Assembly: GCA_037045535.1 (NCBI GenBank)
Contig: JBAOHI010000071.1
Coordinates: 124,001-188,000 of the forward strand
Direction of reading: 5' to 3'
Origin: Competibacter_A sp037045535
GTDB taxonomy: Bacteria > Pseudomonadota > Gammaproteobacteria > Competibacterales > Competibacteraceae
DNA length: 64,000 nucleotides
The position numbers and the translations under genes are program-made. Position 1 is the first letter of the stretch. Every line of letters begins with the position of its first letter. Below are positions 26,511 to 35,333 of this stretch, in pieces. The notes beneath the pieces are model-generated. The model saw only the letters and a program-made list of their open reading frames with translations, did not search any database and was not told the DNA's origin.

Positions 26511-28692
26511 ATGGCCGATCTGATCGTTTATTTCAAAAAACCCACTGACTGGGCCAATACCTTACACATCCATTTTTGGGACACTCGACCGCCAGTGACA
26601 CTGATCGACTGGCCAGGTATGCCGATGAGTGCTACCGAAAACGATTGGTTCGTCTATCGGTTTAGTGGGGTCAGTACGTCGCGTCTTTTGTTTCACGACG
26701 GTCAAGGGCGGCAAACGATCGATTTACAGCGGGATCATCTCGGTTGGTATACCCTTGAAGGCGGTTGGTTCAACGACAATCCCGATGCCTCGTCGCCTCC
26801 GGGCGAATCCGGCGCGGGGGGTGGCGGCCCTTCTGGCGACAAGCTCACCGTCAAGACACAGAATCCACAACCGGCGGTTCTGACCGGCAAGGATTTTCGG
26901 GAAGAAACCATCTATTTTCTGTTGACCGCCCGTTTTTATGAAGGCGATCCCAGTACCAGCTTCTTTTGTCGCGACCGGATCAAATTCAATCGCGAAACCG
27001 GCCAGCCGGAAGACCCGCACTGGCGCGGCGATTTCAAGGGCTTGATCCAACGCTTGGATTACATCCGCGATCTCGGCTTCACCGCCATCTGGATCACGCC
27101 GCCGGTGGAAAACCGTAGTGGCCTCGATTACCACGGCTACCATGCCTACGATTGGACGCGGATCGATCCCCGACTGGAATCGCCGGATGCCACCTATCAG
27201 GATTTGATCGACGAGGCCCACAAACGCGGCATCAAGATTATCCAAGACGTGGTGGTCAACCATTCTTGCCAATACGGCATTCGCGACAAGGTGCATATCG
27301 ACCATTTGCCGATCAAATACTACGTGCCGCAAGGTTCGGAACAGGGTCGGGTCAACCACGGACCGTATCAGGGCAGCCTCGGCAATTACGCCTGGCCGAA
27401 CCGCGACGATATCGACAATCCGGTTGCGCCCGAATGGTATCGGGAGCGGCACGCCATGGACCCGGAAGGCAAGATCCCGCTGGTCGATCCTAAAACCGGC
27501 GAGACCGTGCCCAAGCCCGGTTACAATCCCGGCCGCTTCTTCGGCATCGACGCCAACAATCTCGACCCCGAATGGTACATGCAGCACGGCTTCATCTGCG
27601 GCGGCGACTGGGAAAGCGCGGCGGTGCAGTTGAAACACATCGCCGGCGATTGCATCAACCTGGCCACCGATCGCCAGAACGTCAAGGACTATCTGATCGG
27701 TTCCATCAATCATTATCTCGACATGGGTGTGGACGCGCTGCGTATCGACACGGTCAAGCATGTGCCGCGCGATAACCTGCTGGAGTACGTCAACGCTTGG
27801 AAAGCCCACAAACCGGGCTTGTTCGTGTTCGGCGAAAATCTGGTGAAAGGCTATGGCTTTGGCGATCTGGGCGGTGGCGACAATGGTCCATCCTTCATCC
27901 GTCCGTGGTGGTACACGCGGCTGGGCCACGATCCGCGTGATCCCAATTCCGGCGGCGACTCCGGCTTCGCGGTGCTGGATTTTGGTCTGTTCTCCACCTT
28001 CCGCGACAATCTCAGCCGGGGCAGTTTCGGTGGCGTGAAGGCCGTGCTGGACATGGATTGGATTTTCGGCAACCCCTCGACCCTGGTCACTTTCCTGCAA
28101 AACCACGATGTTGGACCCGGACAACGATTTCCGTTTCCGCTTCAAGGGCGACCAGTGGATGGCGGCGTCGGCCTATAATCTGCTGTGGACGGTGCGCGGT
28201 ATTCCCTGCCTGTATTACGGCGAGGAAATCGAGTTCATGAAGGGTGCGCCGCAGGATGTGATCGGCAACGACGATACGCTGGATCAAACCGGCCGCGCCT
28301 ATTTCGGCGATCATCTGACCGATGAACGGATCGGCCAGACCCAAAATCATCCCCTCTATCAGCACATCAAGCGGCTGAATCAAATTCGCCGCGCTATCCC
28401 CGCGTTGCAAAAAGGGCCGATGAGCCACGTCAACGAGTGGGGCAGCGGCCTCAGCTTCGTCCGCGACCACAACGACGGCGAGAGTTATGCCGTGGTCGGG
28501 CTAGCCATTGGCGGTGATCAAGGGGTCAACGTCGGCGGCATCCGCAACGGTGTTTATCGCGATGCAGTGAGCGGCAACGAAATCCATGTGGGCAATGGCC
28601 ACCTTTCCTTCCATGTGCGCGGTAACTCCGCCGGAATCTATGTGCTGAATGGACCTGGCAAGATCGGCGTGGATGGGGTTTATTTGCGTTAG
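26511..28692 (+). CDS. GH13 alpha-amylase-type enzyme with N-terminal starch-binding-like module, frameshifted
   Basis: A glycoside hydrolase acting on alpha-glucans, without a signal peptide. Residues 1-90 look like a CBM26-type starch-binding module (VYFKKPTDWANTLHIHFWD, W..Y.F). The GH13 barrel follows: IIQDVVVNH, ALRIDTVKHV (nucleophile Asp), FVFGENL (acid Glu) and FLQNHDVGP. The first frame ends at 28178. After one surplus G at 28119-28120 the +1 frame continues DNDFRFRFKGDQWMAAS through WTVRGIPCLYYGEEIEF to 28692, giving an otherwise complete protein of about 727 residues. ATG 26511 precedes the first domain residue; the frame extends upstream to 26391. It may cooperate with the sugar transporter genes nearby. 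Confidence 0.85.
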
Positions 28693-28805
28693 GGGATGCC
28701 GCGACTTTTTGTAATATAGTCGTGACAATTATACGATGGTTGGCATATGAAGTGTGCGCCAAATCCAATCTATATTGTTGCGACTATTTAATTTTTATAA
28801 CCATA

Positions 28806-28834
28806 TTGATAATGTTTAAATAAAATGATACTAT
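28806..28834 (+). promoter_or_regulatory. Candidate sigma-70 promoter
   Basis: TTGATA (28806-28811), a 17-base spacer and TACTAT (28829-28834) lie in a strongly AT-rich stretch about 95 bases before the heme-sensor gene. Both boxes differ from consensus at one or two positions. Prediction by eye only. Confidence 0.5.
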
Positions 28835-28929
28835 GTCTAAATAATTCAACTATTTGTAGGTGAAAATTTTCGAAAATCAGGATACGGCAACAATAAAATT
28901 TAAGTTCTAAAAGATCGGATCAAACCATT

Positions 28930-29844
28930 ATGAGTAATGAAACAATGGACAAGCAAAAAATGACCACTACTAGTCTTGCAAGTCGTTTTCGCAGATCGAT
29001 CATTTGGCTTTATATTGCTACCGTGATCGTGGCTATTCCAATTACTTATTTTCTTACAAAATATCAAATTTATGCAGAAGCGAACAAGGAGCTTTCGCTG
29101 TTAGTTGATATGGTGGCTTCTGTTCGAGAATATATCGCCAAGGATGTCCGTCAGGATTTATTAGACGCAAAATTGTTTCAATCGCCCGCTATTTCTGGTA
29201 CGGTCACAACCAGCTTTGTTGCCAATCATTTTCTAAAAAAGCAACCTGAGTATTATATCAAGATCGTTTCTGATAATCCCCTAAACAAAATGAACCTGCC
29301 TGAACCTCTCGAAACGGAGTTTTTAACGCAATATCGCGCTGACAAAGAACTAAAGCAAATAACCCAGGTAGGGGAAATAAAAGGCAAAGATTTTTTAATG
29401 TCCTCCCGTCCTGCCATTGCACATCAAGAATGCATGATGTGTCATGGCGAACCTACAGAAGCTCCAGCGCCGATAACGGATAAATACGGTACGACTAGCG
29501 GCTATCATTACAAGCTTAATAGTGTCGTTGGTACCATTGGCGTTGGCGTGCCTTTGGCTGATATTAATACCTTGGCAGTACGGCACGGTATGATCGCGGT
29601 GGGCTTTATTACCCTCATTTTTGGCCTAATCTTTGTCATCATCAATGCATTAGTTAAGAAGAGTATTCTTGAGCCGATCACGGACATTACGCAAGCTGCA
29701 GTCGCCTTAAGCAAAGGCAACCTCGACCAGGAAATCAATATCAAACAAGATGGAAGTGAAATAGGCGAACTTGCGAAATCCTTCGAGTTGCTAAGACGCA
29801 GCCTAAAGTGGACGATGAACAGGCTAAAGAGTAATAAGCTATAG
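28930..29844 (+). CDS. Membrane DUF3365 heme-c sensor with HAMP, no output domain
   Basis: A 304-residue inner-membrane protein. A TM helix (WLYIATVIVAIPITYFLTKY, residues about 26-45) is followed by a periplasmic DUF3365/Tll0287-like PAS-type domain with a single c-heme motif CMMCHG near residue 163. A second TM (MIAVGFITLIFGLIFVIINAL) and a HAMP linker (SILEPITDITQAAVALSKGNLDQEI) end at a short basic tail. Such domains sense redox state or gases in chemoreceptors, kinases and cyclases, but no output module follows here. The protein may be truncated or act on a partner. Codon use is AT-richer than its neighbours, suggesting transfer. Confidence 0.83.
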   Translation: MSNETMDKQKMTTTSLASRFRRSIIWLYIATVIVAIPITYFLTKYQIYAEANKELSLLVDMVASVREYIAKDVRQDLLDAKLFQSPAISGTVTTSFVANHFLKKQPEYYIKIVSDNPLNKMNLPEPLETEFLTQYRADKELKQITQVGEIKGKDFLMSSRPAIAHQECMMCHGEPTEAPAPITDKYGTTSGYHYKLNSVVGTIGVGVPLADINTLAVRHGMIAVGFITLIFGLIFVIINALVKKSILEPITDITQAAVALSKGNLDQEINIKQDGSEIGELAKSFELLRRSLKWTMNRLKSNKL

Positions 29845-29930
29845 CGAGCCGAAAGTGACTGTGGTCGTGTGCGATCATGCGCTAGGATAGGTTGAACTGT
29901 CCTTGTCGAGATGAAACTCAGAGGATCATC

Positions 29931-30326
29931 ATGCAAACCCAGTTTATCGTCGCGATCTTTTCGGGTCTTTTGGTGATTTCGAATTCAGTGATGGCTGAAG
30001 AGTGCGGTAGTCGATCAGGGGATTCTGTTTATGTCATGGATTGCATTGCAGAGCGTTATAGAGCGGCAGATCAAGAATTAAATGAAATCTACAGCGAGGC
30101 GCTGAAATCGCTTTCAGACGAAGGAAAGAAAAAACTCGAAGACGCTCAGAAAGCATGGTTTCGATATCGCGATGTCAGCCTTGCCTTCATCACGGAAGTC
30201 AATCGAAAAACCGGGTCCACCGGTAATGTGATCATCGAAGATTACAGAGTCACGCTGACGAGAAAACGAGTTGCGGAACTGAGATATGTGCTGAAAGGCC
30301 CCGAGGCGGGTCCAGCCGAATGGTAG
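29931..30326 (+). CDS. Secreted DUF1311 (LprI-like) protein
   Basis: A 131-residue protein with an N-terminal signal peptide (MQTQFIVAIFSGLLVISNSVMA-EE) and a DUF1311 domain: YVMDCIAERYRAADQELNEIYSEAL...LEDAQKAWFRYRDVSLAF, with the conserved W..YRD. GAGG precedes ATG 29931; an upstream ATG at 29892 is not needed. It is a divergent homologue of the 25970 protein and belongs to the AT-rich patch. Function unknown. Confidence 0.8.
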   Translation: MQTQFIVAIFSGLLVISNSVMAEECGSRSGDSVYVMDCIAERYRAADQELNEIYSEALKSLSDEGKKKLEDAQKAWFRYRDVSLAFITEVNRKTGSTGNVIIEDYRVTLTRKRVAELRYVLKGPEAGPAEW

Positions 30327-30494
30327 CCGGTATCGGTTTATCCCCGTCGGGGAATCGCTGATCCGTCCCACTGCCGGGCGAGCGACCCGAGTGTAATGGA
30401 CATCGAACCCGGCGACATATAGCCTTCCGTTTTCATTTGTGGAAAACAAACTATAATGGTAACAAACAAATTCGTTTTTATTGATGGTTAGCCC

Positions 30495-30715
30495 ATGTTA
30501 AAACTCGAAGAGATGATCGATGTCCCGGAAGGCCGAGAAATCAAGAGAGCGATAGCGGTCAAAATGATCATTCTCGGCTTCAAAACCTAAGACATTTGCG
30601 ATGTACTCGATGTGTCCGACTCGTTTGTGAGCAAATGGAAAACGATTTACGAAAACGAGGGTGCCGGTGGGCTGCGGTTGCGCTATAAAGGCACCCGACT
30701 CAGGGCAATCGTGCT
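30495..30715 (+). pseudogene. IS630-family transposase N-terminal remnant
   Basis: ATG 30495 opens MLKLEEMIDVPEGREIKRAI, then an in-frame TAA at 30588-30590 and continues DICDVLDVSDSFVSKWKTIY...GLRLRYKGTR, the helix-turn-helix part typical of IS630-type transposases. Homology ends near 30700 and no catalytic domain follows, so it is an inactive fragment. Confidence 0.7.
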
Positions 30716-30751
30716 ATGCGGGGGGTTGACAGGAGGTGGACTGCCGGGGTA

Positions 30752-31006
30752 ATGGGGACGCGATTGATCGGATGGATAAACCAGATGCTGCCCCAGCGAC
30801 TCGACCCGCGCCCGTATTCTGCCAATCGGCCCGATCCGCGCCGCGAGACGCGGAACAAGCTCCACAAACTCCATGATATTCTGATGATTGTCCTCTGTGC
30901 GGTGTTGAGCGGGGTGGAGGACTGGGTGGGGATGGAAGCCTTTGCCGAGGAGAAGGAAGCCTGGTTGCGGGGGTTTTTGGAACTGCCCCCTAGCATGACG
31001 CGGTGA
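30752..31006 (+). pseudogene. ISAs1-family transposase N-terminal remnant
   Basis: The stretch DPRRETRNKLHKLHDILMIV followed by LCAVLSGVEDWVGMEAFAEEKEAWLRGFLELP is the N-terminal associated domain of ISAs1-type transposases. The frame stops at TGA 31006 shortly after it, and the DDE domain is missing. No recognisable sequence remains up to the next gene end at 31263. Confidence 0.75.
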
Positions 31007-31262
31007 CCGGCAATGAAACCACCGTCGATTACGGCAGCATTTTTCCATGTGCGTGCCTAGTCTGCCGGGCTCTATGCGCCGAGCAAACTAGGCAAGATCG
31101 TTTGGACGAGGTTTGCTCGATCACGCAGCCCGTGGAGTTATGCCAACCGAATCCAGCAGCATTCGACCGCGCATAACCTGGCATCCAAGGACTTCAAAAA
31201 TGACCAACTCACTCATCATAATGAGCATTTATCCGATGGCTCCGCCCTTAGAGGCATAAAAC

Positions 31263-32591
31263 TTAGTCCCCATCATGGCCTTTACCATTGTCGTTCTTGT
31301 CCGCCACAAGCGATACGGGCAATCGAATGCGCAGAAACTCGGTATCGTCCGAGGCCAGTTCTCGACCACCGCCATAAGGGAAATTATTATCGTTGGCCAC
31401 CAGCAGCGTGCGCGGGTCGAGTATTAACACATTCTCGATGGTGACATAGGGGAAGGTGAAAACTTGGCTGCCATCGCCATCAAGGTCGAATGGATCAGCG
31501 AGGTTCATCAAGTCGACCAACTCCATCTTGCGCGCCACGCCACCGTCGGCAACGTCTTCAATGTCGATCAGATAGACCTTCTTAAAGGGAGCTGGGGTCG
31601 AGGCAGTGGCGGTACTGCCGTTACGCTCCAGCACGACGAAGCGTTGATCGTCAACCGCAACCATGTCACCGATATTAGTCCCGTTGGCGTCCAGCTTGTA
31701 AATGAATTGCCGGCCGGTGTATTGCTCGCTGGAAATATCGAATTCGTCGATGCGTAGGGTTTTGTCTGGATCGCCGGTCACGGTGCCTTCGAGTAGCGTG
31801 TAGAGTTTGGTGCCGCTCTTGTTGATCGCCATTCCTTCGAATCCGCGCGAGCTACCGAGGTTGGCGACTGCTTTTCCGGCCAGAATGTCCTTGTTCTGCG
31901 GCGCATAAACGCCCGGTAGCGGAATCTCGCTACGCAAGACGGTGCCATTAGCATCGGTTTTGATCAAGTAGGGCCCGAATTCGTCGCCGAACCAGTAATT
32001 GCTCCAACGATCGCGCCGGAAGGATTCAATGTCGAAATCCGCGCCGGTCAGTAGACGACCCGCGCGGATTTTCGCATCGACTGGAGGATTGGCGGGATTG
32101 TTGTAGTAATTGGCATAGTCGGCCTGAATGGGTACGGTGAGTTTATGGCGCGTATCATTGAGTTCCAGTCGGGTACGGGCGTTGAATGTTGATCGTTCCC
32201 TGCCGCTGTTCCAGTCCGCCGGATTGATGGTGCCCGTACCGCCCTCTTGAGTATGCCAATTGATCTTCAGCGTGTAAGCACGAAGCATGGCATCTGCCGA
32301 ATTGTTTTGAGCACCAAAACCGTTGTCGACCAGAAAATGGAAGACATCTTCGTGTGGTCCCGCAAGTACGCCCGAGAAGCCCTGTACCGGTTGGCGATTC
32401 ACGAAAGGCGGCGTGTTGGTGCCGTAGGGGTTGGGTGCAGCGAACTGGCCCGAAGTAGGACCATCTGCAAAAGTGGCGGCCGGCATCCGTGCCCAGCCTG
32501 TCAACATCTGGGCATGGGTGGTGCCTGTGAAGAGCAGAAGCGAAGCAGCCAACGGAGCTAAGGTACAGGATAGGGACGGCATGGTGCGCAT
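31263..32591 (-). CDS. Secreted esterase-like phytase domain protein
   Basis: A 442-residue exported protein with signal peptide (TLAPLAASLLLFTGTTHA-QM). The rest matches the 'esterase-like activity of phytase' domain: FSGVLAGPHEDVFHFLVDNGFG near the start, DFDIESFRRDRWSNYWFGDEFGPYL, NLGSSRGFEGMAINKSGTKLYTLLEG and LLVANDNNFPYGGGR near the end, which suggests a beta-propeller phosphatase/esterase fold. The substrate is unknown. ATG 32591 has AGAGGAAAA just upstream; the frame continues to 32639. The gene stands alone, next to the IS remnants. Confidence 0.82.
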   Translation of the reverse strand: MRTMPSLSCTLAPLAASLLLFTGTTHAQMLTGWARMPAATFADGPTSGQFAAPNPYGTNTPPFVNRQPVQGFSGVLAGPHEDVFHFLVDNGFGAQNNSADAMLRAYTLKINWHTQEGGTGTINPADWNSGRERSTFNARTRLELNDTRHKLTVPIQADYANYYNNPANPPVDAKIRAGRLLTGADFDIESFRRDRWSNYWFGDEFGPYLIKTDANGTVLRSEIPLPGVYAPQNKDILAGKAVANLGSSRGFEGMAINKSGTKLYTLLEGTVTGDPDKTLRIDEFDISSEQYTGRQFIYKLDANGTNIGDMVAVDDQRFVVLERNGSTATASTPAPFKKVYLIDIEDVADGGVARKMELVDLMNLADPFDLDGDGSQVFTFPYVTIENVLILDPRTLLVANDNNFPYGGGRELASDDTEFLRIRLPVSLVADKNDNGKGHDGD

Positions 32592-32987
32592 GGTTTTCCT
32601 CTTAACGGTTATCCAATCGCGGTATTTCTGTCTAGGCAACGCGCTGTGAGCGCTTGAGCCGATACCGGCAATCTACAAAAAGGCTATACGACCGATCCCC
32701 CGATGTTCCTTACAGATGACCGATGGATTTCGACTAGCTTTTACTGAGGATTGTGCCGATGGATCGTTACAGAACCGTTGCAGGAAAACGCGACAGCATT
32801 GTCGAGGATGATCCGGAAGATGGAGAGAAAGGCCGCGATCGTTGAATGAGCTGGAAACTCGTCTGGGAGCACGCCCTAGTTCGATTGAACGAGAGCGGAT
32901 CTTGATTCGAGGGAATGTCGGTTGGTCCGCATAAAAGGCCGGAGGAGTCAGTCAATAGCATTTTATGCCGGCAACCTCACTCACTAT
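32592..32987. other. Non-coding stretch upstream of the phytase-like gene
   Basis: These 396 bases probably contain the promoter of the minus-strand phytase-like gene. A short plus-strand frame at 32759-32845 (28 codons, acidic) has a GAGG upstream but no other support. No repeat, hairpin or RNA was recognised. Confidence 0.35.
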
Positions 32988-33821
32988 TTACGGCAACACA
33001 TCCTCACTACGCAGATGCGATTCCGGTAGCTGTGGCCCTGGTGCGCCAAGCGGCTCATTGACAAACAGCGGACACGGCCGCTCGCTGGCCTGCCAGCAGT
33101 CGATGAATTCGCCCCAATGCGGGTTTTGCTCCCGGCCTGCCGCGAGGTAATCCAATAGATTTTGCACGCTGGCGTTGTGGCCGCGTGGGCTGAGGCGTGT
33201 GTTCAAATGTGCCCAGCGCAGATAAAGCACATAGGTATTCAGCACGTCGCCTTCGCAGTAACGGTCGATCGCGGTGTAATCGCCGGCGGCGACCAAATCC
33301 GCTACCTCATCGCCGTGACCGTTCCATTTTCCCGGTAGGCCCAAGGCTCGCGCCGCTTCATCCAAGCCCAAGCGCGGCGACGCGCCGTAATCGCAAAGCG
33401 TATCCATCAAATCGCAGTGCCAATGGGTTTGAAAGCGGTAGTCGTAACCGAAACGGGGGTCGGTGCGATGCCAGTTGTAAGCGGCCAAACCGTGCACCAG
33501 CGAGCGCTGTTTGAGCACGGCGACATCGAAACCACGCCCGTTCCAGGTCACCAAACGCGGCTTGTTCCGATCCACCATCCGCCAAAACCCGGCCAGAATG
33601 TTTCGCTCGCCCCGATCGGCGATGCTGGCCGAACCTACCTTGCGAATGACATAGCGCTCGCTTTCGCCATCGTGCTCGATCCGCGCCAACAGAAATCCGA
33701 GCGTGATGATTTCGTGCTGGATCGGTTTGGGAAATGCCTCCGGGTCGCGGTCCGCTGGCAGGAGTTCCACATCGGGACGGGTTTCGAGATCGATGACGAG
33801 GAGATGGAGAGGAATAGCCAT
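32988..33821 (-). CDS. DEDDy 3'-5' exonuclease related to PolB exonuclease
   Basis: A 277-residue predicted exonuclease of the group named after the proofreading domain of DNA polymerase B. The three ExoI-III motifs are visible: HLLVIDLETRPDVE (Asp, Glu), LVTWNGRGFDVAVL (Asp) and YCEGDVLNTYVLYLRW (Tyr and Asp of the DEDDy type). It lacks any polymerase domain. Nucleic-acid substrate and pathway are unknown. It lies 44 bases after the KamA-like gene and may share its transcript. Confidence 0.87.
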   Translation of the reverse strand: MAIPLHLLVIDLETRPDVELLPADRDPEAFPKPIQHEIITLGFLLARIEHDGESERYVIRKVGSASIADRGERNILAGFWRMVDRNKPRLVTWNGRGFDVAVLKQRSLVHGLAAYNWHRTDPRFGYDYRFQTHWHCDLMDTLCDYGASPRLGLDEAARALGLPGKWNGHGDEVADLVAAGDYTAIDRYCEGDVLNTYVLYLRWAHLNTRLSPRGHNASVQNLLDYLAAGREQNPHWGEFIDCWQASERPCPLFVNEPLGAPGPQLPESHLRSEDVLP

Positions 33822-33865
33822 GCTGGTTTACTGGCGTCGCTGTTCGATGGTGGAGATAAACCGAG

Positions 33866-35215
33866 TTATTCGTAGTCCTCGACATGGGCAGTCTGGAGAT
33901 TCTCCCGATAGAACTGCTCCAGTTCCGATTCGAAGAAAAATTCATTTTCGCCGAAGGCTGGCTTGAGTTCGCTCAGCCAGGTCGCCTGTGCGTCATATTC
34001 GGCGAAGAACGGCCGGTGTATCCAGTCCGGGTTACGGCCCTGGATGAAGCGCAGCACGATCACCTGTTTCCCTTGCGCCTCGCTCACCCCCAGTACCTGT
34101 ATCTTACCCGGGTTGGCGGACATACTGGGTCCGCGCACCGTGCGGCATAGGCCGCTCACTCGTTGGTAGGCCTCGCGGAAGATTTCCCAGGTGCGGACCA
34201 AAGGCACGGCGAAGTAATGTTGGGCGCCGGTGTCCCGGGCCACGAACATGTAATAAGGGATACAACCCAGATCGACCTGGGTATTCCACATCTCGGTCCA
34301 CAGAACCGGATCGTCGTTGATATGGGCCAGCAAGGGTGACTGAGTGCGAATGATAGCGCCCGTCTCCCTGACCCGGGCAATGGCTTGGCGCACCGGCTCG
34401 GGTTCCAGCTCTCGCGGGTGGTTGAAATGAGCCATGATGGCCAGGTGTTTGCCGCAGTCGCCGATCTTGCGGAACAAGGCGAGCAGATCCTCTGCCTCAC
34501 CGTCGGCGAGAAACTTGTAGGGCCAGTATGAAAGCGCCTTCGTGCCGATGCGGATATGCCGCAAATTGGGCAGATCGGCTGTGAGTAGAGGTTCGATATA
34601 TTCCGCCAAATGATGGACGGACATGATCAGCGGGTCGCCGCCCGTGAACAGCACGTCGGTCACTTGGGGATTAGCCTGTAGATAGGCCACCAGCCGATCG
34701 GCTTCGCGGCTCGCGAACCTAAATTCGGACAGGCCCACGAATTGGGGCCAGCGGAAGCAGAAACTGCAGTAAGCATGGCAGGTCTGGCCCTGGCGAGGAA
34801 AAAACAGCACCGTCTCCCGATACTTGTGTTGCATGCCGTCCAGGGTTTCGCCCTCCAGTGTCGGGAGATTATGGCTGACCTGGCCGGCTGGATGCGGATT
34901 GAGTTCCATGCGGATGCGGTTGGCCGTCTCTCGGATGGTGGCGTTGTCGGCGCCGCCTTTCATCAGCTTGGCGATGTCCTCGTAATGGTGAGGCAGCAAC
35001 ATCTCGCGCTGGGGAAAAGTGAGAATGAACAAGGGATCATCTGGCGCCCGATCCCAATCGATTAGATGGTCGACGACAAAATTGTTGGTTTTGAAGGGCA
35101 GGACTTGGCCTACTACTTCGATGTCGAACTTCAGCTCCTCGGACAGACGCGCCATCTGGGGGATACTGCGAAAGTTGCCGAGCGCGTAGGCCTTGTATGG
35201 GTTGGTGTCGGTCAT
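33866..35215 (-). CDS. KamA-family radical SAM aminomutase-like protein
   Basis: A 449-residue radical SAM enzyme related to lysine 2,3-aminomutase. The cluster motif is CHAYCSFCFRW (C-x3-C-x2-C), followed by VLFTGGDPLIMSVHHL (SAM-binding GGDP). GPSMSANPGKIQVLG near the C-terminus corresponds to the PLP-lysine region of aminomutases, with Lys in NPGK. Members move an amino group from C2 to C3 of lysine, glutamate or another amino acid; the substrate cannot be told here. It is divergent from a PLP aminotransferase gene (start-to-start gap about 118 bases), which suggests a joint beta-amino acid pathway. Confidence 0.85.
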   Translation of the reverse strand: MTDTNPYKAYALGNFRSIPQMARLSEELKFDIEVVGQVLPFKTNNFVVDHLIDWDRAPDDPLFILTFPQREMLLPHHYEDIAKLMKGGADNATIRETANRIRMELNPHPAGQVSHNLPTLEGETLDGMQHKYRETVLFFPRQGQTCHAYCSFCFRWPQFVGLSEFRFASREADRLVAYLQANPQVTDVLFTGGDPLIMSVHHLAEYIEPLLTADLPNLRHIRIGTKALSYWPYKFLADGEAEDLLALFRKIGDCGKHLAIMAHFNHPRELEPEPVRQAIARVRETGAIIRTQSPLLAHINDDPVLWTEMWNTQVDLGCIPYYMFVARDTGAQHYFAVPLVRTWEIFREAYQRVSGLCRTVRGPSMSANPGKIQVLGVSEAQGKQVIVLRFIQGRNPDWIHRPFFAEYDAQATWLSELKPAFGENEFFFESELEQFYRENLQTAHVEDYE

Positions 35216-35333
35216 GGGTTCGCTTTCTCATACGGCTTGTCGTTGGTAAGGCGGTGCTGATACGCTGGTTAGGCAGAAGTGTGTTCCCGCGTGGCAAGAC
35301 AGAGCAATCTTACGGCATCCTACGAGGTGCACA

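Noticed and set aside
26724..28145. A 473-codon open frame on the minus strand
   Set aside because: It is antisense to the GH13 gene, whose catalytic motifs are clear; no independent evidence.
32759..32845. A 28-codon acidic small frame preceded by GAGG
   Set aside because: Too short and without conservation evidence; chance occurrence cannot be excluded.
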